Source of the DNA: an uncultured Desulfovibrio sp. | GTDB lineage: Bacteria > Desulfobacterota > Desulfovibrionia > Desulfovibrionales > Desulfovibrionaceae | NCBI GenBank assembly: GCA_946490455.1 | Contig: CAMLXE010000111.1 | Span: forward strand, 1-6,288 | Length of the DNA stretch: 6,288 nt | Direction of reading: 5' to 3' | Part shown: positions 1 through 5,764 of the stretch, piece by piece | Numbering within the stretch: the first letter of the stretch is position 1 | How the letters are laid out: every line of letters starts with the position of its first letter | Notes under the pieces: generated by a model | Seen by the model: only the letters and a program-made list of their open reading frames with translations | Told to the model about the DNA's origin: nothing | Database searches by the model: none | Made by a program: the position numbers and the translations under genes

Positions 1-586
1 GGTCCATGGCATAATAGCGTCCGCAGAGGGAAGCCAGCCGGACGGGCACTTCCGGATGCTGCTCCCGCAGCCCGGCAATGCACTTCTGGATCTGCTCCAC
101 AAAGCCCACGCCGGACATGGGGCTGGTATCGCGTCCGTCCATGAACATCTGCAGCAGGACGGGAACCCCATGCTCCACGGCAATCTGCATGAGGGCTTCA
201 ATATGGTTGATGTGGCTGTGGACGCCGCCATCGGACAGCAGCCCCATCAGATGCAGGCGTCCCCCGCGGGACCGGATGCTCCGCAGAAGCTCCAGAAAGG
301 CAGGATTTTTCGCCAGTTCGCCGTTTTCCATGGCCACGTCAATACGGGTCATGTCCTGATACACGACACGACCGGCCCCGATATTGAGGTGCCCCACTTC
401 GGAATTGCCCATGTAGCCGTCAGGCAGCCCCACGGCTCTTCCCGAAGCGGCAATCCGGGTTGCACCCGGAAGGGCAAAAAGGCGATTCAGAAAAGGCGTA
501 TCGGCAAGACGGACGGCATTTCCCGGTCCTTCCGGAGCCAGTCCGTAGCCGTCAAGAATCAGCAGCAGTACAGGAGTCAGCGACAT
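1..586 (-). CDS. gpmI: 2,3-bisphosphoglycerate-independent phosphoglycerate mutase, N-terminal 195 residues (3' end outside window)
   Basis: Interconverts 3-phosphoglycerate and 2-phosphoglycerate in glycolysis/gluconeogenesis, in the cytoplasm, using metal ions and a phosphoserine intermediate rather than 2,3-BPG. I translated this frame by hand. It opens MSLTPVLLLILDGYGLAPEG, the family's N-terminal metal-binding motif with Asp12. GNSEVGH follows at 60-66 with the nucleophile Ser62, then SDGGVHSH at 118-125 (His123), DGRDT at 150-154 and GRYYAMD at 189-195. These positions fit the known numbering of the Bacillus enzyme. The family is usually about 510 residues, so roughly 60% is missing beyond base 1. 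The ATG at 586-584 is preceded by GAGG (598-595) with an 8-nt spacer, which fixes the start. It lies 21 nt after the rsfS stop and is probably co-transcribed with rsfS. No frameshift is seen. Confidence 0.96.
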   Translation of the reverse strand, partial: MSLTPVLLLILDGYGLAPEGPGNAVRLADTPFLNRLFALPGATRIAASGRAVGLPDGYMGNSEVGHLNIGAGRVVYQDMTRIDVAMENGELAKNPAFLELLRSIRSRGGRLHLMGLLSDGGVHSHINHIEALMQIAVEHGVPVLLQMFMDGRDTSPMSGVGFVEQIQKCIAGLREQHPEVPVRLASLCGRYYAMD

Positions 587-594
587 GGCGAAAA

Positions 595-598
595 CCTC
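595..598 (-). promoter_or_regulatory. ribosome binding site of gpmI
   Basis: GAGG on the minus strand, 8 nt before the ATG at 586-584, inside the 21-nt rsfS-gpmI gap. It supports the chosen gpmI start and independent translation within a two-gene transcript. Confidence 0.6.
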
Positions 599-607
599 GA
601 CAAGAAC

Positions 608-1060
608 CTAGTCCCCGGCGCCGGGCAACGCGCCATGAACGACGGGAGCCTGTTTCCACAGGGACTCGATGCGGAACAGGTCACGGGTATCCTGCTGGAA
701 AATGTGGATGACGATATCGTTGAGATCGGCAAGAATCCACTGGGCAGCCTGATACCCTTCCATCCGCAGGAATTCATAATTGAGCTTTGAACATTCTTCC
801 AGCAGCCCGTCGGCAAGACTTCTGGCGTGGCGCTGCGAGCTGGCGGTCAGGACAATGACCATATCCATGCACTGGCTGAAGGCAGACACGTCCAGCGCCA
901 CCACGTTACGCGCCTTGTTTTCCTCAAGCCAGCGGACAAGCGCAACGGTCTTTTCGGAAGCGGGCGCCGTAGAAAATTTGCGGGCAACGGCGGGTTGACG
1001 GGAAGAAATCCCGGAAGCGGGATCGGCCTTGACCATCTGAGTAGGGGTATTCTGTTCCAT
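608..1060 (-). CDS. rsfS: ribosomal silencing factor RsfS (Iojap/YbeB family)
   Basis: RsfS binds ribosomal protein uL14 (L14) on the large subunit and blocks joining of the 30S subunit, dampening translation when nutrients are short. The 150-residue product has a variable N-terminal tail of about 35 residues and then the compact RsfS domain at about 37-136. Recognisable family stretches are NVVALDVS (52-59), DMVIVLTASSQRHARSLAD (66-84), the EGYQAAQWILADLNDIVIHIF region (101-121) and RIESLW (130-135). The ATG at 1060 is chosen because it gives a typical length, but no convincing Shine-Dalgarno precedes it. A second in-frame ATG at 1036 and a TTG at 1159 are alternatives. It ends TAG at 608, 21 nt before gpmI. 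The upstream side is the long repeat-bearing gap after the protease gene, so rsfS probably starts a new transcription unit. Confidence 0.93.
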   Translation of the reverse strand: MEQNTPTQMVKADPASGISSRQPAVARKFSTAPASEKTVALVRWLEENKARNVVALDVSAFSQCMDMVIVLTASSQRHARSLADGLLEECSKLNYEFLRMEGYQAAQWILADLNDIVIHIFQQDTRDLFRIESLWKQAPVVHGALPGAGD

Positions 1061-1067
1061 CCGCAGG

Positions 1068-1096
1068 CATATACGCCATTTTGTGGGGAATCGCAA
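1068..1096 (-). promoter_or_regulatory. candidate sigma-70-type promoter for rsfS-gpmI
   Basis: On the minus strand TTGCGA (1096-1091) and TATATG (1073-1068) are separated by exactly 17 nt. Each hexamer matches consensus at four of six positions. The -10 box ends only 7 nt before the rsfS ATG at 1060, so transcription would begin at or next to that codon. This implies a leaderless mRNA or use of the internal ATG at 1036. A pair of half-matching hexamers is easily found by chance, so this is only a candidate. Confidence 0.25.
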
Positions 1097-1258
1097 TTCT
1101 TCCGCCGCTCTTCCCCTCTCTTTGCGGGAGGAAGGTTCCCCATGCCCGGACTTCCACAAGGACGGCAGGAACGGAAAAGGGAAAGAGCGGGAGAGGAAGC
1201 GTACACGAAAGAAGGGGGAGATTGCGCCAATGCCTCCACTTGACCTGAGGAAGAATGC

Positions 1259-1614
1259 TCAGGAGGACGCGAGAGAGGCATCCTCCTTGCTGGAACTTCC
1301 CCACGCCTCCAGAGGACGCGAGAGAATCCCTGAGGCGCGGATCCGTTCGGCATTTGTCAGGAGAACGCGCGCGGGAGAAAGGGAAAAGAACTGAAAGATT
1401 GTGTATATATGAACTGGTTCTGGAGAACGCGCGCGGGAGAGAGGTCTATGAGCCTGATGAATGCCTTCTGTGCAGATCAGGAGGACGCGCGGGAGAGGTT
1501 TGATTTGAACAATGTCTTCACTTCTTGCTCAATGTTCAGGAGGACGCGGGAGAGAGGTGAAAGAATCGCGCCGACACTATGCGCTTCTTCTGGAGAACGC
1601 GCGCGGGAGAGAGG
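1259..1614. repeat. cluster of seven interspersed direct repeats with a CG-dinucleotide core
   Basis: Plus-strand units begin at 1259, 1308, 1357, 1419, 1477, 1536 and 1589 (intervals 49, 49, 62, 58, 59 and 53). The consensus is TC(A/T)GGAG(G/A)A, then (CG)2-4, then (G/A)GAGAGAGG. Units 4 and 7 are identical over 27 nt (1418-1444 and 1588-1614). Units 1 and 2 carry CGCGAGAG, unit 6 CGCGGGAG, unit 5 CGCGCGGGAG, and units 3, 4 and 7 have four CGs. Intervening sequences are 29-38 nt and unrelated to each other. Those at 1381-1418 and 1499-1535 are only about a third G+C, far below the surroundings. The periods are not multiples of three, so this is not a protein repeat. CRISPR-like spacing is visible, but the repeat is short and degenerate and no cas gene is in the window. 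Function unknown. Confidence 0.85.
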
Positions 1615-1905
1615 GAGAGAAAAGGCGTCTGCCCGGAAACGCTGCCGGCACGCCGGAAGGAACGCGGCCCCGTTCCGCCACCGCGCCCGCCTGTCTGGCG
1701 GTTTTCCGATGTTCCCGTACGCCCCGCTTCCCTGCTCCGGAGAGCCTCTCCCGACTTTCGCTCTTTCCAGACTTATCCGGCGCCTTGACCGGCCTCCGGC
1801 GACCGACGGCCATGCGGAAAGGGAAGCTCGTGTTCCCGGAAGGACAGGACTGGCAGTCTTCGGGGCATCGGATCTCCCGGTACGGCGTCCGGTGGCGGAG
1901 AAGAA

Positions 1906-1931
1906 GAGGCAGAACGCAACCGTTCTGCCTC
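1906..1931 (-). terminator. intrinsic terminator of the Lon-like protease gene
   Basis: On the minus strand a perfect 10-bp stem, GAGGCAGAAC (1931-1922) with GTTCTGCCTC (1915-1906), encloses a 6-nt loop and is followed by TTCTTCT. It begins 26 nt beyond the protease stop codon at 1958. No U-rich tract follows in the plus direction, so it is oriented to end the minus-strand transcript. It separates the gmhA-to-protease gene run from rsfS-gpmI. Confidence 0.8.
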
Positions 1932-1957
1932 GAAAGGACAAACCTGTTTGCCGGGGG

Positions 1958-4417
1958 CTAGCGTTTCCGCCTTGGCGGCTTGCTGTAGGCATGTTCCGCC
2001 AGCCGTCCGAACTCTTCCAGCCGACGGTCAACCCGGTCATAGATCGAACCGCGCGTAAAGCCGCCGCCCTTGAGCGGTCTCCCGGCCGGAATGCCGGTCA
2101 GAAGTTCCAGCGCTTCCGTAATGTGCTGCACGGGATACACGCCGAACAGGCCCTGATCCACGGCGTCAAGGATACGCTGCGGCAGCATCAGGTGATCCAC
2201 GTTGTCCCGCGGCACGATAACCCCCTGTTCGCCGGTCAGACCGCGCCGGGCACAGACGCCGAAAAAGCCCTCGATCTTGCGCGAGACACCGCCCACGGCC
2301 ATGATGTGCCCGGACTGACTCACCGCACCGGTGAACGCCAGCGACAGGCGCAGGGGGACTTCGGAAAGGGCCGAGAGCAGCGCGGCGAGTTCGGCGCCGG
2401 AAGCGGAGTCGCCCTCAATGCCGGCATAGTTCTGCTCGAAACAGAGGCTTCCGGTCATCACGAGCGGCTTGTTTCGTGCGAACTGATCGGTCAGATAGCT
2501 CTTGAGAATGAGCATGGCCTTGGTGTGGATGGGGCCACCGAGTTCGGCCTCGCGTTCAAGGTCAATGATGCCGCCATGCCCGACCCCTACGGTACAGGAA
2601 ATCTGATGCGGCAGACCGAATTCAAAATCGCCGTACCAGGAGACGGACAGCCCGTTGATTCTGCCGACAGCCGTTCCGGACGTGTTGACCTTGATGAGTT
2701 CGCGGTCATACTCTTCCATATACAGCTCTTCCACCAGATTGGCCCGGTAGCGGCGCTCTTCCAGCGCCTCATCCAGATGTCGGCCCTCAACCAGCGTTGC
2801 GCCCTGCATGGACGCCATGGCCGAGGCCTCAATCATCACATCCCGCATGAGCGGAAATTTCAGTGACAGTTTCTTCTGGTCTTCCGCAACGCGGGAACTG
2901 AAATCAATGAGACCGGCCAGTGCCTCGCGTCCAAAGGGCAGGAGGTGGGCTTCATCAATGATTCCGGCAAGCCGCGTGAGCCATGCCCGAATGTCGGGAG
3001 CCGTACGTTCCACCGTTTCGCTCATCTGGGCCTTGATCTTGAAGAGCTTCTCAAAGCGTCTGTCCGTTTCCAGCAGGACCTCATAGAGTTCCTCGCTTCC
3101 CACAAGGACAACCTTGACATCCAGCGGCACAGGCGCCGGTTCAATGCTCTTGGTCCGGACAGCGCCTTCGGGGCCGTCTCCGCTTTCCTCCAGTCTGGCC
3201 ACACCGGCACGCAGGGCACGCATGAGGCCCTCCCAGGCCGCCGGATGCTGGAGGATGTCTTCCAGATGCAGGACCAGAAAGCCCCCGTTGGCCCGATGCA
3301 GCGAACCGGCCTTGATCAGGGTAAAGTCGGTGACCAGAGCCCCCATTTCCGATTCCCGCTCCACGCATCCGAGCAGATTGGCGCTTGTGGGATGGTCTTC
3401 AACGATGACAGGGGCGCCCTTCGTTTCGCTGTTGTCCACAAAGAGGTTCACGTCATGCAGGTAGAGGTCCGATTCGGAATGGGACGGTCCGCCCTCAAGC
3501 ATGTTCCCCAGCGTCGGCGATACGGATTCCTTGGGCAGGAAGGATTCCGGATTTTCGATGATGTCCTTGCGCAGGGCGTCGAAATAGGCCTTCAGGGACG
3601 TGTTGACAGAGCCGTCAGGCTGCGGACAGGCCTTCAGAATCCGTTCCGTCACGGGCACGAGAACGCTGTCGAGCACGCCGGAAACCACTTCCCTTTCCAG
3701 GGTCTTCTCATCCGAACGGAAGAGCTGCTCGGCCGAGGACAGCTTCCGGACCATGCCGGACATGGCCCGCAGAAGCGTGTCGCCCTTGCGCTTCAGGCCC
3801 TGCCGGAGCTGCGGATCAAGATGCTCGTATTCCTCTTCACTGAGCCTTTTCCCTTCCACAAGCGGATAGAGGGTCAGCGCGCCCTGCTCGTCCATATCCA
3901 GATTGAAGCCCTGTTTCCCGGCGGTCTTGTCCATCTGCCGGATCAGTCCGGTCCGGACAGACTGAAAACGGTCCTGAATCTCGGAACGCTTTCTGACATA
4001 GGTCTCGTTGTCCAGACGGGCCGGAAGCTCCTTGCGGATGTCGCCAAGAGCCCGCGAAATCAGTGCCCGCAGCTTTCTACCCTGCCCGGCAGGCACGGAC
4101 AGCAGACGGGGATGATCCGGATCTTCAAAATTGTTGACGTACAGGAGGTCGGGAGGCGTAGGGGCGCGGCGGGCCCGTGGAGCCAGAAATTCCTTGAGCA
4201 TGTAGGTCCGCCCCAGGTTGGCCTCACCGGAAAGATAGACATTGTAGCCGGCTGCCCGGATGTTCAGGGCCAGTTCCAGAGCCTTGAGCGCCCGCGGCTG
4301 TGGAGCGGTACGGCGATGCCCGTTACGGGGAATGGCATCACTGGTGTCCCAGGGAATACGGTCAGCAGGAAAGCGCGCGCTCATGCGCTGACCGGGCAAC
4401 GATTTCACTTTGCTCAT
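1958..4417 (-). CDS. Lon-like ATP-dependent serine protease (AAA_32 / Lon C-terminal type)
   Basis: An 819-residue cytoplasmic AAA+ protease of the LonB/LonH-like (YcbZ-related) group, expected to unfold and degrade proteins. Domains in order: N-terminal AAA region with a P-loop-like GEANLGRT (64-71); a long, mostly helical insertion (about 120-300); a second ATPase half with the Walker B-like NGGFLVLHLED (377-387), sensor-like VVLVGSEELY (436-445) and DRRFEKLFK (452-460); then the Lon proteolytic domain (about 575-775). The catalytic dyad is Ser671 in EGDSASGAEL and Lys714 in GGVSRKIEGFF. They are 43 residues apart, exactly as in E. coli Lon (679/722). The P-loop has Arg70 where classical ATPases have Lys, which I recall as usual in this subgroup. 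A basic tail (PPRRKR) ends the protein. The start at 4417 keeps the family-like MSKVKSLPG; its SD is weak (GGA at 4425-4423). The 133-nt gap to hemC shows no clear terminator, so read-through from hemC is possible. Confidence 0.95.
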   Translation of the reverse strand: MSKVKSLPGQRMSARFPADRIPWDTSDAIPRNGHRRTAPQPRALKALELALNIRAAGYNVYLSGEANLGRTYMLKEFLAPRARRAPTPPDLLYVNNFEDPDHPRLLSVPAGQGRKLRALISRALGDIRKELPARLDNETYVRKRSEIQDRFQSVRTGLIRQMDKTAGKQGFNLDMDEQGALTLYPLVEGKRLSEEEYEHLDPQLRQGLKRKGDTLLRAMSGMVRKLSSAEQLFRSDEKTLEREVVSGVLDSVLVPVTERILKACPQPDGSVNTSLKAYFDALRKDIIENPESFLPKESVSPTLGNMLEGGPSHSESDLYLHDVNLFVDNSETKGAPVIVEDHPTSANLLGCVERESEMGALVTDFTLIKAGSLHRANGGFLVLHLEDILQHPAAWEGLMRALRAGVARLEESGDGPEGAVRTKSIEPAPVPLDVKVVLVGSEELYEVLLETDRRFEKLFKIKAQMSETVERTAPDIRAWLTRLAGIIDEAHLLPFGREALAGLIDFSSRVAEDQKKLSLKFPLMRDVMIEASAMASMQGATLVEGRHLDEALEERRYRANLVEELYMEEYDRELIKVNTSGTAVGRINGLSVSWYGDFEFGLPHQISCTVGVGHGGIIDLEREAELGGPIHTKAMLILKSYLTDQFARNKPLVMTGSLCFEQNYAGIEGDSASGAELAALLSALSEVPLRLSLAFTGAVSQSGHIMAVGGVSRKIEGFFGVCARRGLTGEQGVIVPRDNVDHLMLPQRILDAVDQGLFGVYPVQHITEALELLTGIPAGRPLKGGGFTRGSIYDRVDRRLEEFGRLAEHAYSKPPRRKR

Positions 4418-4550
4418 ACTTTTCCATCATGCTTCATCCGCAGCCGTTCCCTTCGGAACAGTCAGAGCCTTCCCTGCGGAAAGCCTTCTGTCACGCCCTG
4501 TTCGACGCTTCTACGGTCTTTTTTTCGTTATGCGGCAAAAGAAAGGGCAA

Positions 4551-5477
4551 TCAGGCCCCGCAGACGCGCTCCAGAATGACGTCCGCCCCTTCTGCCTTCA
4601 GCGCGGCGGCGAGCGCCAGTCCCACGCTTCTTGCCTCGGAGGCCCTGCCTTCCAGGCTCTTCCGGATAATCCGGGAACCGTCCGTTTCCGCCACAAGCCC
4701 TTCCAGACGGAAGCGTTCCTCATCCAGCATGACCGCATGTCCGGCAATGGGAACCTGACAGCCGCCGTCAAGTCCGGCCAGCAGACCGCGTTCCGCCTCC
4801 ACACAGATTCTTGTGGGACGATCTTCCATGAAGCCCAGAAGCGCCGCAAGATCGGCCCTGTCGGCACGGAACTCGATTCCCAGAGCCCCCTGCCCCACGG
4901 CAGGCATGAAGACGGGAGGCACAAGCGGAACCATGACCGGCGCACCAAGTCCAAGACGCTTCATGCCGGCGGCAGCCATGATGATGGCATCGAACTGGCC
5001 TTCCAGCAGCTTGCGAAGCCGCGTATCCACATTGCCGCGCAGCGAACGGACTTCCACATCCGGGCGCAGGGCAAGCACCTGAGCCTGACGCCGCAGGCTG
5101 CTCGTGCCGACGACCGCTCCGGCCGGCAGCGCATCCAGAGACGGAAACCTTGCCGAAAGGAAAAGATCCGCCGCTTCCTCCCGCTCGGGAACAATGCCCA
5201 GCGTCAGCCCGGCAGGAAGTTCCATGGGAACATCCTTCATGCTGTGTACGGCAATATCGGCTTCTCCAGTCAGCAGAGCTTCCTCAATTTCCTTGACAAA
5301 CAACCCCTTGCCGCCAACCTTGGCCAGCGGCACATCAAGAATGATGTCGCCCTTTGTCCTGATGATGCGCAGTTCCACATCAAGACCGGGGCAGTTTGCC
5401 TCAAGCCGTGCCTTCACATGCTCGGCCTGCCAGAGGGCAAGCCTGCTTCCCCGCGTCGCAATGACCAGTTTGCTCAT
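4551..5477 (-). CDS. hemC: porphobilinogen deaminase (hydroxymethylbilane synthase)
   Basis: Polymerises four porphobilinogens into hydroxymethylbilane, the precursor of uroporphyrinogen III and hence of siroheme, heme and corrinoids, using a covalently bound dipyrromethane cofactor. The product is 308 residues, normal for the family. It opens MSKLVIATRGSRLALWQAEH, the family's N-terminal motif. Catalytic Asp82 sits in HSMKDVP (78-84), arginine-rich substrate-binding segments are GTSSLRRQAQ (124-133) and RSLRGNVDTRL (144-154), and cofactor-carrying Cys240 lies in DGGCQVPIAGHA. Asp82/Cys240 are each two positions below E. coli Asp84/Cys242. The frame stays open upstream to an ATG at 5567 that would overlap the preceding gene. 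The start at 5477 is preferred because of the motif and a GGAAGG just upstream (5486-5481), although the spacer is short (3 nt). A terminator-like hairpin lies in the 56-nt gap before it. Confidence 0.97.
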   Translation of the reverse strand: MSKLVIATRGSRLALWQAEHVKARLEANCPGLDVELRIIRTKGDIILDVPLAKVGGKGLFVKEIEEALLTGEADIAVHSMKDVPMELPAGLTLGIVPEREEAADLFLSARFPSLDALPAGAVVGTSSLRRQAQVLALRPDVEVRSLRGNVDTRLRKLLEGQFDAIIMAAAGMKRLGLGAPVMVPLVPPVFMPAVGQGALGIEFRADRADLAALLGFMEDRPTRICVEAERGLLAGLDGGCQVPIAGHAVMLDEERFRLEGLVAETDGSRIIRKSLEGRASEARSVGLALAAALKAEGADVILERVCGA

Positions 5478-5505
5478 AGTCCTTCCAGTGAGAGAAATAG
5501 CGAAA

Positions 5506-5527
5506 ACCGTTCCCAGGGGGGAACGGT
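5506..5527 (-). terminator. terminator or attenuator hairpin between the FmdB-like gene and hemC
   Basis: A perfect 9-bp stem with a 4-nt loop, ACCGTTCCC (5506-5514 on the plus strand) with GGGAACGGT (5519-5527). On the minus strand it runs straight into TTTTCGC. It starts 7 nt after the FmdB-like stop codon and ends 28 nt before the hemC ATG. The T tract is short, so partial read-through into hemC is likely. No good promoter is visible between the hairpin and hemC, which favours an attenuator over a complete stop. Confidence 0.65.
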
Positions 5528-5533
5528 CCGACA

Positions 5534-5764
5534 TCAATGGCAGCTGCTGCAGTTTCCGCCCGAACACCCGGCACAGCCTCCTCCCGAAGGAGCCGGGGCG
5601 CCCATGCCTTCAAAGCCGCCGCCCTCGCAGTACCGGCAGGGTCTGGACAGGAGCTTCTCCGTTTCCTTGCCATGACAGACAGGGCAGGCAGGAAGTTGAT
5701 CGCCAAAGACCAGTTCTTCAAATTCATGACCGCAGCTCTTGCAGCGGTATTCATACATGGGCAT
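5534..5764 (-). CDS. FmdB family zinc-ribbon protein
   Basis: A 76-residue regulatory-type zinc-ribbon protein of the FmdB/putative-regulatory family, whose cellular role is poorly defined. It begins MPMYEYRCKSCGHEFEE, the family signature. The zinc ribbon is formed by CKSC (8-11) and CPVC (27-30). The remainder holds CRYC (43-46), then a Gly/Ser-rich tail with CAGC (64-67) and CSSC (72-75), giving five CxxC pairs in all. The frame is open further upstream to an ATG at 5824, but the start at 5764 is supported by GAGGAG at 5777-5772 and by the conserved N terminus. The gene overlaps the end of gmhA by 14 nt (5751-5764), so the two are translated from one transcript. I infer zinc binding by the first two pairs; the tail could also bind metal. 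Confidence 0.92.
   Translation of the reverse strand: MPMYEYRCKSCGHEFEELVFGDQLPACPVCHGKETEKLLSRPCRYCEGGGFEGMGAPAPSGGGCAGCSGGNCSSCH

Larger units (their letters stand above)
1061..1957. other. 897-nt gap without a credible gene, holding a repeat cluster and a terminator
   Basis: Several open frames cross this stretch on both strands. None has a recognisable domain, a good ribosome binding site or protein-like composition; their translations are rich in Arg, Pro, Ser and Gly. From the rsfS side it holds a candidate promoter (1068-1096), about 160 nt of low-information sequence with scattered GGGAGAGG-like fragments (for example 1187-1196), the seven-unit repeat cluster (1259-1614), a GC-rich stretch (1615-1905) with small hairpins, and the terminator of the protease gene (1906-1931). 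Hairpins in the GC-rich stretch include GGAACG/CGTTCC (1659-1664 with 1671-1676) and CCGGC/GCCGG (1645-1649 with 1652-1656). I see no tRNA or rRNA. A non-coding RNA cannot be excluded by eye. Confidence 0.6.

Noticed and set aside
56..790. 244-codon plus-strand open frame
   Set aside because: Antisense to gpmI and rsfS, both clearly coding on the minus strand.
847..1353. Minus-strand frame with an AAGGAGG-ATG start-like sequence near 1278-1288
   Set aside because: The SD-like motif abuts the ATG with no spacer and is formed by the repeat and its insert; the product is low-complexity and then overlaps rsfS out of frame.
1259..1614. CRISPR array
   Set aside because: Repeat units differ in sequence and length (variable CG number), are mostly shorter than typical repeats, spacing is uneven, and no cas gene lies in the window.
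1687..1705. Terminator-like CCGCC/GGCGG hairpin followed by TTTT on the plus strand
   Set aside because: Only 5 bp, and no plus-strand gene precedes it; probably chance in GC-rich sequence.
1739..1751. GGAGAG-C-CTCTCC palindrome resembling part of the repeat
   Set aside because: Too short and lacks the CG core; likely chance in purine/pyrimidine-rich sequence.
1577..1813. 78-codon basic minus-strand frame
   Set aside because: No Shine-Dalgarno, no recognisable domain, composition dominated by Arg, Ser, Gly and Ala, and it runs into the last repeat unit.
1409..2866. 485-codon plus-strand open frame
   Set aside because: It runs through the repeat cluster and then antisense to the protease gene. 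Its translation has no recognisable domain, and high GC gives long shadow frames.
4442..4460. GTTCC/GGAAC hairpin in the hemC to protease gap
   Set aside because: Only 5 bp and no T tract on the minus strand, so it is not a convincing terminator for hemC.
2945..4579. 544-codon plus-strand open frame
   Set aside because: It is antisense to the Lon-like protease gene, which has clear domains and catalytic residues on the other strand.
4410..5675. 421-codon plus-strand open frame
   Set aside because: Antisense shadow of hemC and part of the zinc-ribbon gene.
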